A DNA stretch of 28,341 nt from JADJQU01 sp035490315 (GTDB lineage Bacteria > Planctomycetota > UBA1135 > GCA-002686595), in NCBI GenBank assembly GCA_035490315.1, contig DATHET010000010.1:1-28341 (forward strand). Reading direction: 5' to 3'. Under the pieces are notes generated by a model, which was not told the origin of the DNA, did not search any database, and saw only the letters and a list, made by a program, of their open reading frames with translations. Below, in pieces: positions 7,191 through 14,206 of the stretch (position 1 is the first letter of the stretch; every line of letters starts with the position of its first letter). The position numbers and the translations under genes were made by a program.

Positions 7191-7484
7191 GTGGCCAAGC
7201 GTCTGTACACCGAGAGCGACGTCGCGGCCATGCCTGCCGGCGCGACGCTCACCCTCGGCAAGGAAGCCCTGGCCACGCCGTCGGCGATCGACCTGGCCTT
7301 CGCGCGCGGCGTGCGGATCCAGTACGGCGACGCGAAGGCTGCCGCCGGCGCGCCCGCCGCGGCCGACGTCTTCGCGAAGATGCTCGCGAAAGAGGGGACT
7401 TACGTCGTCAGCGTGCAGGGCGGAGCGGCCGTGGTGACGCGGCTCGAGAACGGCGTGCCGGTTACTTTCGGAACCACCAAGTAG
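7191..7484 (+). CDS. Small BMC-operon protein with EutQ/EutT-like N-terminal motif
   Basis: This 97-residue protein of unknown function starts at GTG 7191. Its first 45 residues (MAKRLYTESDV, then ATPSAIDLAFARGVRI with Thr29-Pro30) follow a pattern I recognise from the N-termini of EutQ and EutT. In that pattern a short L-T-x-x-D-V opening is followed by a Val/Thr-Pro-x-A helix and a strand. An Ala/Pro linker leads to a second segment (about 60-97) with a predicted amphipathic helix, ADVFAKMLAKEGTY, then short strands ending PVTFGTTK. The same N-terminal motif opens the next gene, so the pair probably arose by duplication of a targeting or docking module. No catalytic motif is visible. Position inside a coupled operon (15 and 16 bp gaps) supports a BMC role, perhaps as an adaptor; that is inference. 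Confidence 0.8.
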   Translation: MAKRLYTESDVAAMPAGATLTLGKEALATPSAIDLAFARGVRIQYGDAKAAAGAPAAADVFAKMLAKEGTYVVSVQGGAAVVTRLENGVPVTFGTTK

Positions 7485-7500
7485 CGAGCGAGATCCAACC

Positions 7501-8007
7501 ATGGCCAAGCGATTCCTGACCGCCGAAGACGTGCGCCACGCGGGCACCAAAGAAATCGTCGTCGACGAGCAGACGATCGTCACGCCCCAGGCGATGGAAG
7601 CCGCGCAGTCGGCGAGCATCGTGATCCGCACCGCCGCTGGAGCCTACGCAGAGCCCAAGCCCGATCGCGGACCGGACGCGGACCGCGCGCTGCGCTCCCT
7701 GCCGCATCTGCCCGAGCCCCAGGACGAAGAAGCCGCGGGAGCCGGCGTGATCGTGACGGCGGTGGGCAAGAACCGCGCGGGCGTGCTCGCCGAGCTGACC
7801 GGAGCCCTGGCCCAGGCGGGAGTCAGCATCCACGACATTTCCCAGCGCGTGGTCGACGGCTACTTCCATCTCATCCTGGTCGTCGAGCTCGACCCCGGCG
7901 CGACCTTCGGCCCGCTCAAGCAGCGCCTGGAGTGCATGGGCGGTCCCGACGACTACGCCGTGCGCGTGATGCACCAGCGCGTGTTCCGCTTCATGCACCG
8001 CGTCTGA
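7501..8007 (+). CDS. ACT-domain protein (UPF0237/GcvR-like) with EutQ/EutT-like N-terminal domain
   Basis: This 168-residue protein has two parts. Residues 1-47 repeat the motif of the upstream gene (MAKRFLTAEDV, then TIVTPQAMEAA with Thr28-Pro29). Residues 83-168 form an ACT domain of the UPF0237 kind: VIVTAVGKNRAGVLAEL, then VSIHDISQRVVDGYFHLILVV, closing with HQRVFRFMHRV, which matches the family's C-terminal H-x-x-x-F-x-x-M-H-R-I. A linker rich in Asp, Glu and Pro joins them. Free-standing UPF0237 proteins are about 90 residues, so the N-terminal addition is unusual. ACT domains bind small ligands, often amino acids, and regulate partner enzymes. UPF0237 genes elsewhere sit directly before UPF0210, exactly as here (8 bp gap). 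I infer an allosteric or substrate-binding partner of UPF0210, brought to the microcompartment by its N-terminus. Confidence 0.88.
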   Translation: MAKRFLTAEDVRHAGTKEIVVDEQTIVTPQAMEAAQSASIVIRTAAGAYAEPKPDRGPDADRALRSLPHLPEPQDEEAAGAGVIVTAVGKNRAGVLAELTGALAQAGVSIHDISQRVVDGYFHLILVVELDPGATFGPLKQRLECMGGPDDYAVRVMHQRVFRFMHRV

Positions 8008-8015
8008 GTCAGCGC

Positions 8016-9380
8016 ATGGCCTTCACCGACCACGAAATCCTCGAGACCGTCCGCATGTTCGAGCTGGAGACGCTCGACATTCGCACCACCACGCTCGGGA
8101 TCAACCTGCTGGACTGCGCCGATCCCGACCTCGAGGCGACCTGCGAGAAGATCTACGCCAAGATCGTGCACCACGGCCGGAACCTGGTCGCGATCGCCGA
8201 TTCGATCACGGCGGACTACGGCATCCCGATCGTCAACAAGCGCATCGCGACCACGCCGATCGCGCTGGTCGCGGCGGCCTGCGGCTCGCGCGACCTGGTT
8301 CCGATCGCTCGCGCGATGGACGCGGCGGCGCGCGAGTGCGGCGTCGATTTCATCGGCGGATTCACCGCCTACGTCTACAAGGGATTCAGCAACGCGGACC
8401 GCGCGCTGTTCGAGTCGATTCCGCAAGCCCTGGCTCAGACCGAGCGCGTGTGCTCCTCGATCGCCCTGGCTTCGACGCGCGCCGGCATCAACATGGATGC
8501 GACGGCGCGCTTCGCGGAAATCGTCCTGGAGACCGCGCGGCTCACTCAGGATCGCGGCGGGCTGGGCTGCGCCAAGCTGGTCTGCTTCGCCAACGCGGTC
8601 GAGGACAATCCCTTCGTCGCCGGCGCGCACCTCGGCGTCGGCGAGGCCGAGACCGTGATCAACGTCGGCGTGTCCGGCCCGGGCGTGGTGCGCTCGGCCC
8701 TGGCGCGGCTCGGTCGCGACGCGGACCTGCTCGCGGTCGCCGAGACCGTCAAGCGCACGGCGTTCAAGATCACGCGCATGGGCGAGCTGGTCGGTCGCGA
8801 AGCCGCGCGGCGCATGGGCACGACCTTCGGCATCGTCGACATCTCGCTCGCGCCGACGCCGGCCCTGGGCGATTCCGTCAGCGACATCCTCGAATTGATC
8901 GGTGTCGACCGCACCGGAGCGCCGGGCACGACCGTGGCCCTCGCCCTGCTCACCGACGCTGTCAAAAAAGGCGGAGCCATGGCCTCCTCGAGCGTCGGCG
9001 GCCTCTCGGGCGCTTTCATCCCGGTCTCCGAGGACTCGGGGATGATCGAGGCCGTGCGCTGCGGAGCCCTGTCGCTCGCCAAGCTCGAAGCGATGACCTC
9101 GGTGTGCTCGGTCGGACTCGACATGGTCGCGGTGCCCGGCGACACGCCGGCGGCGACGATCTTCGGAATCATCGCGGACGAGATGGCGATCGGGATGGTC
9201 AATTACAAGACCACCGCGGTGCGCATCATCCCGGTGCCGGGCAAGGGCCCGGGCGATACCGTCGAGTGGGGCGGCCTGCTCGGGACGGCCATCGTGCAGG
9301 ACCCGGGCCGCTTCTCCTGCGCCGGCCTGTTCGCCCGCGGCGGCCGCGTGCCGGCGCCGATCCAGAGCTACCGCAACTGA
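8016..9380 (+). CDS. UPF0210 / DUF711 (PFL-fold) family protein
   Basis: This 454-residue protein is a full-length member of UPF0210 and aligns with the family throughout from memory: LDIRTTTLGINLLDCADPD, ADYGIPIVNKRIATTPIALV, GVDFIGGFTAYVYKG, CAKLVCFANAVEDNPFVAGA, VSGPGVVRSAL, SLAPTPALGDS, GGLSGAFIPVSEDSGMI, and the C-terminal GGRVPAPIQSY. Family structures show a fold related to the pyruvate formate-lyase barrel, but there is no glycyl-radical motif here and no established reaction. It is the last gene of the BMC operon, 8 bp after its ACT partner. ATG 8016 is chosen because it gives the family N-terminus. With no known signature enzyme in the locus, it is a candidate aldehyde-producing or regulatory enzyme of this microcompartment; this is inference. 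It has no visible encapsulation peptide, so its location is open. Confidence 0.93.
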   Translation: MAFTDHEILETVRMFELETLDIRTTTLGINLLDCADPDLEATCEKIYAKIVHHGRNLVAIADSITADYGIPIVNKRIATTPIALVAAACGSRDLVPIARAMDAAARECGVDFIGGFTAYVYKGFSNADRALFESIPQALAQTERVCSSIALASTRAGINMDATARFAEIVLETARLTQDRGGLGCAKLVCFANAVEDNPFVAGAHLGVGEAETVINVGVSGPGVVRSALARLGRDADLLAVAETVKRTAFKITRMGELVGREAARRMGTTFGIVDISLAPTPALGDSVSDILELIGVDRTGAPGTTVALALLTDAVKKGGAMASSSVGGLSGAFIPVSEDSGMIEAVRCGALSLAKLEAMTSVCSVGLDMVAVPGDTPAATIFGIIADEMAIGMVNYKTTAVRIIPVPGKGPGDTVEWGGLLGTAIVQDPGRFSCAGLFARGGRVPAPIQSYRN

Positions 9381-9401
9381 GCGGCGGCTCCAGGGAGAGC
9401 G

Positions 9402-9459
9402 CGCGAGTGGCTCGCGAGACCAGAATTGGAGCGCGAGTCGACGTTTCCGGCTGGAAACG
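9402..9459 (+). terminator. Hairpin pair after the BMC operon
   Basis: Two perfect short hairpins follow the UPF0210 stop: CGCGAG (9402-9407) with CTCGCG (9411-9416), and CGTTTCC (9442-9448) with GGAAACG (9453-9459) around a GGCT loop. Neither has a following T run, so they are not classic Rho-independent terminators. They probably mark the 3' end of the BMC transcript and protect it. The rest of the 185-bp gap to the next gene holds no recognisable promoter. Confidence 0.4.
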
Positions 9460-9565
9460 CCGGCGTGGCTCAAGACCCTCGCGCTGCCTGCCGAAGTTCT
9501 GTCGTGATGCTCACCCTTGCTGGAGTGTTCGATTTCCTTCGCGGCCCTGAAAAAGATTCCGCCCC

Positions 9566-11107
9566 ATGCTGAAGGACGCGAAGCAGGACGTGGTTCCGTC
9601 ACGATACAAGGTCCTGGTCGTCGACGACGCCCCGGAAGTCCTCGAGGCCCTCGAGCGCTCCCTGCGGCCGCGCTTCGACGTCGCGACGACGGGTGACACC
9701 GCCGCGGCCCTGGAGCTGATGGAACGGCAAGGGCCCTTCGCGGTGGTGATCAGCGATCAGGAAATGCCGGGGATGAAGGGCACGGAGTTCCTGGCCGAGA
9801 TCCATCGCCGCTTCCCCGAGGCGGTCGGCATCATGCTGACCGGCGTGGTCAACGTCGACGTGGCGATCCAAGCCCTGCACACCGGCAAGGTCCTGCGCTT
9901 CCTCGAGAAACCCTGCCCTCAGGATGAATTGATCGCCGCTGTCGAGGACGGCGTGCTCGAGCACCGGCGAAAAGTCAACGTGCGGCTGCACGAAGGCGAG
10001 CTGGAGTTCTCGCGCGACGCGCTGTGGGATTTCAATGCGGCGCTGACGATCAGGATCCGCGAGCAGACGCAGGCGCTGCACAAGCTCAACCAGTTCGTCG
10101 GCGATCTCAACAGCGCCGAAAACCTGGATCAGATCGCGAAGCTCGCTGTCGTCGCTATCTCCGGCATCCTGCGCGATCGTTCGGTGCACATCCAGCTCGG
10201 CAGCAGTCTCGCCGACTTGAGCGCCCAGGCCACCGCCGGCGGCGAGATGTCCGCGGAGCGCCACGTCGAGGAAGTCATCGCCGCCGAAGGCCCGGTCGGA
10301 GTGTTCATCATCGACCGCCGCGACCAGGACCAGCGCGACTTGAATGCGGTCCAGCGCGAAATGGTGCACGCGGTGGCCTCGGCGACCGCGGTGGCCACGC
10401 ACAACGTCCTGCGCCGCCTCGAGCGCGACGAAGCCCAGCAGGCGACGATCCTGGCCCTGGCGCGTCTCGCCGAGCAGCGCGACAACGAGACCGGCAAGCA
10501 CCTCGAGCGCGTCAGCCTGTTCTGCCGCCTGGTCGCCGAGGGCCTGCGCGAAGACGGGCATTGCTGCGACACGATCACCGACGCCTGGATCCAGGATCTG
10601 GTGCGCTCCGCGCCGCTGCACGACATCGGCAAGGTCGGGATTCCCGACGCGATCCTGCTCAAGCCCGCCAAGCTCACGCCGGAAGAGTGGGCGATCATGA
10701 AGCGGCACACGGAGATCGGCGCGGCGACCCTGCGCGCGGTGATCACCGAGAATCGCAACCAGACTTTCTTGCAGATGAGCCTCGACATCGCCTGGTGCCA
10801 CCACGAGAAGTGGGACGGGTCGGGCTATCCGCGCGGGCTGGTCGGAGAGGACATTCCGCTGAGCGCGCGGATCCTGGCTCTCGCCGACGTCTACGACGCG
10901 CTGACCACCGTGCGGCCCTACAAGCGGGCCTGGGACCACGAGCGTGCGATCGAATGGATCCGCCAGGGCGTGGGCACGCACTTCGATCCCTCCGCGGCAG
11001 CGGCCTTCCTGACTCGCGAGCGGCAGGCGGATTTCATCCGCGCCCGCCTGGCCGACTCGGTCAACGACCTGGTCGGCTGTCAGCGCGCGCTCGGAATGGC
11101 GGGCTGA
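9566..11107 (+). CDS. Response regulator with C-terminal HD-GYP domain (c-di-GMP phosphodiesterase type)
   Basis: This 513-residue cytoplasmic regulator begins with a REC domain (about 14-130): acidic pair in VVDDAPEV, phosphoacceptor Asp64 (SDQEMPG), and conserved Lys in FLEKPCPQDEL. A middle region (about 175-300) looks like a divergent GAF-type sensor. The C-terminal HD-GYP domain (about 305-490) has H352-D353 in PLHDIGKVGIPD, a following HHEKWDGSGYP with GYP at 420-422, and ILALADVYDALTT. The metal ligands and GYP signature look intact, so c-di-GMP hydrolysis on phosphorylation is predicted from the family. ATG 9566 gives a normal REC start. No histidine kinase is adjacent. It follows the BMC operon on the same strand after 185 bp and is probably a separate unit; a link to BMC expression is speculative. 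Confidence 0.92.
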   Translation: MLKDAKQDVVPSRYKVLVVDDAPEVLEALERSLRPRFDVATTGDTAAALELMERQGPFAVVISDQEMPGMKGTEFLAEIHRRFPEAVGIMLTGVVNVDVAIQALHTGKVLRFLEKPCPQDELIAAVEDGVLEHRRKVNVRLHEGELEFSRDALWDFNAALTIRIREQTQALHKLNQFVGDLNSAENLDQIAKLAVVAISGILRDRSVHIQLGSSLADLSAQATAGGEMSAERHVEEVIAAEGPVGVFIIDRRDQDQRDLNAVQREMVHAVASATAVATHNVLRRLERDEAQQATILALARLAEQRDNETGKHLERVSLFCRLVAEGLREDGHCCDTITDAWIQDLVRSAPLHDIGKVGIPDAILLKPAKLTPEEWAIMKRHTEIGAATLRAVITENRNQTFLQMSLDIAWCHHEKWDGSGYPRGLVGEDIPLSARILALADVYDALTTVRPYKRAWDHERAIEWIRQGVGTHFDPSAAAAFLTRERQADFIRARLADSVNDLVGCQRALGMAG

Positions 11108-11124
11108 TTCCGCAACGGCGCGCA

Positions 11125-11242
11125 CAGCGCTCCACGATTCAGGTCCCGATCGCGGTTTGATCCGGCGGCAGCGCGCGCAGCGCTGGACGATTCAGGTCCC
11201 GATCGCGGTTTGATCGCGCGCGAGCACGCGCAGCGCTGGACA
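11125..11242 (+). repeat. Tandem direct repeat, 53-bp period, 2.2 copies
   Basis: A 38-bp unit beginning CAGCGCT and ending GCGGTTTGATC occurs at 11125-11162 and 11178-11215, with only two mismatches between copies (TCC versus TGG near the start). A third, partial copy starts at 11231 (CAGCGCTGGACA), again 53 bp on, then diverges. The array sits in the gap between the HD-GYP gene and the P-loop NTPase gene and fills most of it. It is too short for a CRISPR and lacks variable spacers. Regulatory binding sites or duplicated terminator DNA are possible. Confidence 0.85.
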
Positions 11243-11295
11243 AGTCGGGCGGCGCGGCTACCCTACGCCTCGCGCCGGAGCGGGCGTGGCTACCC

Positions 11296-11970
11296 GTGGT
11301 CAAGAATCCCGTCCGCATCTACCTGGTCGGCAGCCATTCGACCGGCAAGACGACCCTCGCGCGCTGGATCCGCGATCGCTACGGCCTGCCGATGATCTCG
11401 GAAGTCGCGCGCGGCGTCCTGGCCGAGATGGAATCGCGGCTCGAGTCGATCCGCTCGAACCTCGAGGTCGTCGACCGCTACCAGATGCAGGTCTTCGAGC
11501 GTCAGATCGCGGCTGAGCGCGAGCAGCCCGGGAGCTTCGTCTCCGACCGCGCCTTCTGCAACCTCGCCTACGCCGCGCACCATTCGACGGTGCTCGCGAA
11601 ACTGTGCGCGCAGCCCAGCTTCGGCGAGTACATGGCCTCGGTGCGCTCTGGGATCGTGTTCTTCCTCAGGCCGCACCGCGAGCTGCTCGCCGACGACGGC
11701 GTGCGCGCTTCGGTCGCGTGGGAAGAGGTGCTGCGCATCGACGGCATGGTCAAGCTGCTGCTCGAGATGCACGCCGTGCCCTATGTCCCTTGCGAATCCC
11801 TCTCGATGCAGGAGCGCGTGCGCCTGATCGAGAGCGTGCTGGCTCTCGCCGGCGTCGCGAGCGTCGACGCGCAGCGTCCAGAGCTGCCTTTTGGCGAGAT
11901 CGCGCCGCGGCCGCGGCTGGTCCCCAAACCGGCTGCGTCCCAAAGCCACAAGTCGGCTCCCTCAGCCTGA
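11296..11970 (+). CDS. P-loop NTPase, AAA_28 / NadR-like kinase fold
   Basis: This 224-residue protein has a Walker A motif close to the N-terminus, GSHSTGKT (G12 to T19), followed by TLARWI. Other features are MISEVARG, a DRAFCNLAYA block and VFFLRPHREL, typical of the AAA_28 group that includes the ribosylnicotinamide kinase part of NadR. These proteins phosphorylate small molecules or act as NTPases of unknown substrate. The GTG at 11296 lies 22 residues before the P-loop end, a normal distance. The last 45 residues are Pro/Ala/Ser-rich and likely disordered. It begins 53 bp after the tandem repeat. Whether it salvages NAD precursors or does something else cannot be decided here: the NadR adenylyltransferase and DNA-binding domains are absent. 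Confidence 0.82.
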   Translation: MVKNPVRIYLVGSHSTGKTTLARWIRDRYGLPMISEVARGVLAEMESRLESIRSNLEVVDRYQMQVFERQIAAEREQPGSFVSDRAFCNLAYAAHHSTVLAKLCAQPSFGEYMASVRSGIVFFLRPHRELLADDGVRASVAWEEVLRIDGMVKLLLEMHAVPYVPCESLSMQERVRLIESVLALAGVASVDAQRPELPFGEIAPRPRLVPKPAASQSHKSAPSA

Positions 11971-12022
11971 TCTTCCAGAGTCCCCGACGCGCAGGCGCGT
12001 CCCATCCCCCGATTCCACGACC

Positions 12023-12772
12023 ATGTTGAATCCCGCTCTGTTTTTCCTGCTCGTTCCTCCCGCGGACACCATCGAAACCGCGGGCCCGCCGCCGCCCTTG
12101 CGCGTCGACGACAAGCCGATCATGAACCAGTGGACCGGCTCGCTCAGCGCCAGCGCGATCATCACCGACGGCAACTCCGAGACGCGCACCGCCAACGCGA
12201 CGGCGGATGCGCAATACCGGCGCGAGAAGGACCGCACCACGCTGGGCGCGTTCTGGAATTACCAGGACGACTCGACCGGCGTGCTGCAGCGGCGCACCGG
12301 CTCCAAGGCGAAGTACGACTATTTCTTCCGGCCCAAGACCTACGCCCTGGCCCAGACCAGCGTCGAGAACGACATGCAGGCGGACCTCGACCTGCGCTGG
12401 ATCTTCGGGGTCGGCATCGGCGAGCAGTTCATCGAGAACCTGATCCTCAAGGTCTCGGCCGAGCTCGGTGTCTCGTGGGTCGACGAGCGCTTCGGCAGCT
12501 CGCCCGACTCCGATTATCTCGCCGGTCGCGCGGCTTACACCGTGGACTGGAACATCAACAAGGACTGGACCTTCTTCAACGCCGGCGAAATCTATCCGTC
12601 GCTGGAAGACGGCGACGACGTCTACGCGAAGGTCGACACGCGGATCAAAGTCACGTTGACCGACAAGATGTTCGCCCAGGCCCAGTGGGTCATGGATTGG
12701 GACAACACGCCGGCCGCGGGCAAAGAGCGCGTCGACAATCGTTACATCCTGACCGTCGGCTGGGCCTTCTGA
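12023..12772 (+). CDS. DUF481-family outer-membrane beta-barrel protein
   Basis: This 249-residue protein matches the DUF481 (YdiY-like) pattern: WTGSLSASAIITDGNSETRTANATADAQYRRE (split over 12130-12225), DRTTLGAFWNYQ, and a long series of alternating amphipathic strands ending in VGWAF with a C-terminal aromatic residue typical of outer-membrane barrels. The N-terminus, MLNPALFFLLVPPADT, is a short hydrophobic segment that could be a minimal signal peptide, though it lacks positive charges. ATG 12023 is preferred over an in-frame upstream opening because that lies inside the NTPase gene. DUF481 proteins are associated with salt or osmotic response in some Proteobacteria, and the mscL gene 18 bp downstream also concerns osmotic stress, so the two are probably cotranscribed. 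Confidence 0.85.
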   Translation: MLNPALFFLLVPPADTIETAGPPPPLRVDDKPIMNQWTGSLSASAIITDGNSETRTANATADAQYRREKDRTTLGAFWNYQDDSTGVLQRRTGSKAKYDYFFRPKTYALAQTSVENDMQADLDLRWIFGVGIGEQFIENLILKVSAELGVSWVDERFGSSPDSDYLAGRAAYTVDWNINKDWTFFNAGEIYPSLEDGDDVYAKVDTRIKVTLTDKMFAQAQWVMDWDNTPAAGKERVDNRYILTVGWAF

Positions 12773-12790
12773 TCCACGAGGAGCTTTCCC

Positions 12791-13144
12791 ATGGCAATCA
12801 TCCAGGAGTTCAGAGAATTCGCGATGAAGGGCAACGTCGTCGATCTCGCCGTGGGCGTGATCATCGGCGCGGCCTTCGGCAAGATCGTGACCTCGCTCGT
12901 CAACGACGTGATCATGCCGCCGATCGGCTACCTGATGGGCGGCACCGACTTCAAGAATCTGTACTTCGCCATCGGCGGCAAGTACGCGAGCCTGGAAGAA
13001 GCGGTCAAGGCCAACGCGGCCATCGTGCGCTACGGCAACTTCATCCAGAGCGTCGTCGACTTCCTGATCGTCGCCTTCTGCATCTTCATCATGGTGAAGC
13101 AGGTCAACCGCTTCTCGCCGCCGCCGAAACCGGTGGCGAAGTGA
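12791..13144 (+). CDS. mscL: Large-conductance mechanosensitive channel MscL
   Basis: This 117-residue inner-membrane protein forms the pentameric emergency channel that opens at high membrane tension to release solutes on hypo-osmotic shock. The N-terminal amphipathic helix IQEFREFAMKGN, pore-lining TM1 (VVDLAVGVIIGAAFGKIVTSLVNDVIMP) in 12836-12920, periplasmic loop, and TM2 (YGNFIQSVVDFLIVAFCIF, about 13030-13087) are all clear. It is shorter than the 136-residue E. coli protein because the cytoplasmic C-terminal helix is largely replaced by a Pro/Lys-rich tail. A good Shine-Dalgarno, GAGGAG (12778-12783), lies 7 bp before the ATG. The stop is separated by one base from the convergent gene's stop. 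Confidence 0.97.
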   Translation: MAIIQEFREFAMKGNVVDLAVGVIIGAAFGKIVTSLVNDVIMPPIGYLMGGTDFKNLYFAIGGKYASLEEAVKANAAIVRYGNFIQSVVDFLIVAFCIFIMVKQVNRFSPPPKPVAK

Positions 13145-13145
13145 T

Positions 13146-14195
13146 TCACTGAGGCAGGAGCAGGGCGTCGCGCAAGGTCTGCAGGATCGTGCGGCGCACG
13201 CTCGCGGGATTCAGGCGCGAGGGCTCGAGCACACCGCAGTGCTCGGAGAACATCTCGGCCTCGGCATTGCCGAACCACAGCTCGGGCGAAGGACTGGCGC
13301 TCGGCTGAGAGCGCCAGGCCACGCCGGCGTCGGGTGAGGTGCCTTCCTGCTCGTTGAGTGCCTGGGCGAGCTGCTCCAGCGAAGGGCGCGGCAGGCTCGC
13401 GCGCGTGACCATGTCGAACCAGGAATAGGTGCTCAGCACGAACCTGTACGTCCAACCATCCGTCACCGGCCCGATCACCAGCGCGCGATCCCGCGCCGCG
13501 CCGCGGAACAGCGCGTGCCGGCCAGGGTCGAAGCGGCGCTTCGCGCCGGCTCGCGAAGAAACGAAGCTCGCCGGCGCGGTCCATACGCACAGGTCGAGGT
13601 GCGTGATCTCGTCCTTCGCCGCTCGCTCGAGATCCGCGATGTCCGCGCGCAGCGCGGCGAGATCCTCTTCGTAGAGCGCAAGGTAGCGGCGCGTGTCGCC
13701 GTCGAGCAGGCTCGGCAGCTCGGTGAACACGAATTCGCTGGCGCGCCGATCGCGCTCGAGATCGTCCAGGCCGCGAATCTCCTTCGCGATCGGCGAGCGC
13801 TCGGCGTCGATCATGGCGGAGACGATGCAATCGATGGCAAAGGCCTGCTCGTTCGCGCCCTGGAAGAAATCGCCCGCCGCCGCCGTCTCGATCAGCGCTT
13901 TCGCGCGGGGCAAAGCCAGCTCGGGATGTCGCACGGCGAACAGCGCGCAATTGCCGTCGGTGTCGAAGTGGTTGTTGACGATCGCCGTGCAGCCCGGGGC
14001 GAGCTCGCGTTGCTCGCGCTCGGGCAGGCAGGAAAAGGCAAGCGCGATCTCGGTCGAGAGATCGCGCCGCAGCGCGCTCGGCGTGCGATGGCCCGGCCAG
14101 TGCGACAGATTCAAGCCCGGAGCCTCGAAGGCTCCGTCGACGGAGATCACGCGCAGGAGGCCAGCTTCCTGCTGGTAGCGGACGGGCAAGTCCAT
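13146..14195 (-). CDS. Conserved protein with NNHFDTDG motif (DUF6687-like)
   Basis: This 349-residue protein of uncertain function has a conserved core near the N-terminus: LSHWPGHRTP (30-39), then LSTEIALAF, then IVNNHFDTDGNCALFAV with N74-N-H-F-D-T-D-G81. The His-x-Asp-x-Asp pattern recalls metal-binding motifs of DHH-type phosphoesterases, but this is only a local resemblance. I associate the pattern with actinobacterial and other proteins annotated DUF6687, from memory. The ATG at 14195 is used because it is 11 bp past the upstream TPR gene's stop; the frame stays open upstream, but only antisense-like within the TPR gene. It is the last gene of a three-gene minus-strand operon and ends one base from mscL. 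Confidence 0.75.
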   Translation of the reverse strand: MDLPVRYQQEAGLLRVISVDGAFEAPGLNLSHWPGHRTPSALRRDLSTEIALAFSCLPEREQRELAPGCTAIVNNHFDTDGNCALFAVRHPELALPRAKALIETAAAGDFFQGANEQAFAIDCIVSAMIDAERSPIAKEIRGLDDLERDRRASEFVFTELPSLLDGDTRRYLALYEEDLAALRADIADLERAAKDEITHLDLCVWTAPASFVSSRAGAKRRFDPGRHALFRGAARDRALVIGPVTDGWTYRFVLSTYSWFDMVTRASLPRPSLEQLAQALNEQEGTSPDAGVAWRSQPSASPSPELWFGNAEAEMFSEHCGVLEPSRLNPASVRRTILQTLRDALLLPQ

Positions 14196-14206
14196 GGCCG
14201 CGAAGC

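Noticed and set aside
5229..7631. Long minus-strand open frame opposite the shell genes
   Set aside because: It covers six recognised plus-strand genes, has biased composition and no domain; it is a GC-bias artefact.
8016..9380. Glycyl-radical pyruvate formate-lyase
   Set aside because: UPF0210 shares a related fold, but no C-terminal glycyl-radical motif (R-V-x-G-Y) and no activase gene were seen, so it is not a glycyl-radical enzyme.
11125..11242. CRISPR array
   Set aside because: There are only 2.2 repeats, of 38 bp, with 15-bp gaps too short to be spacers and no cas genes in the window.
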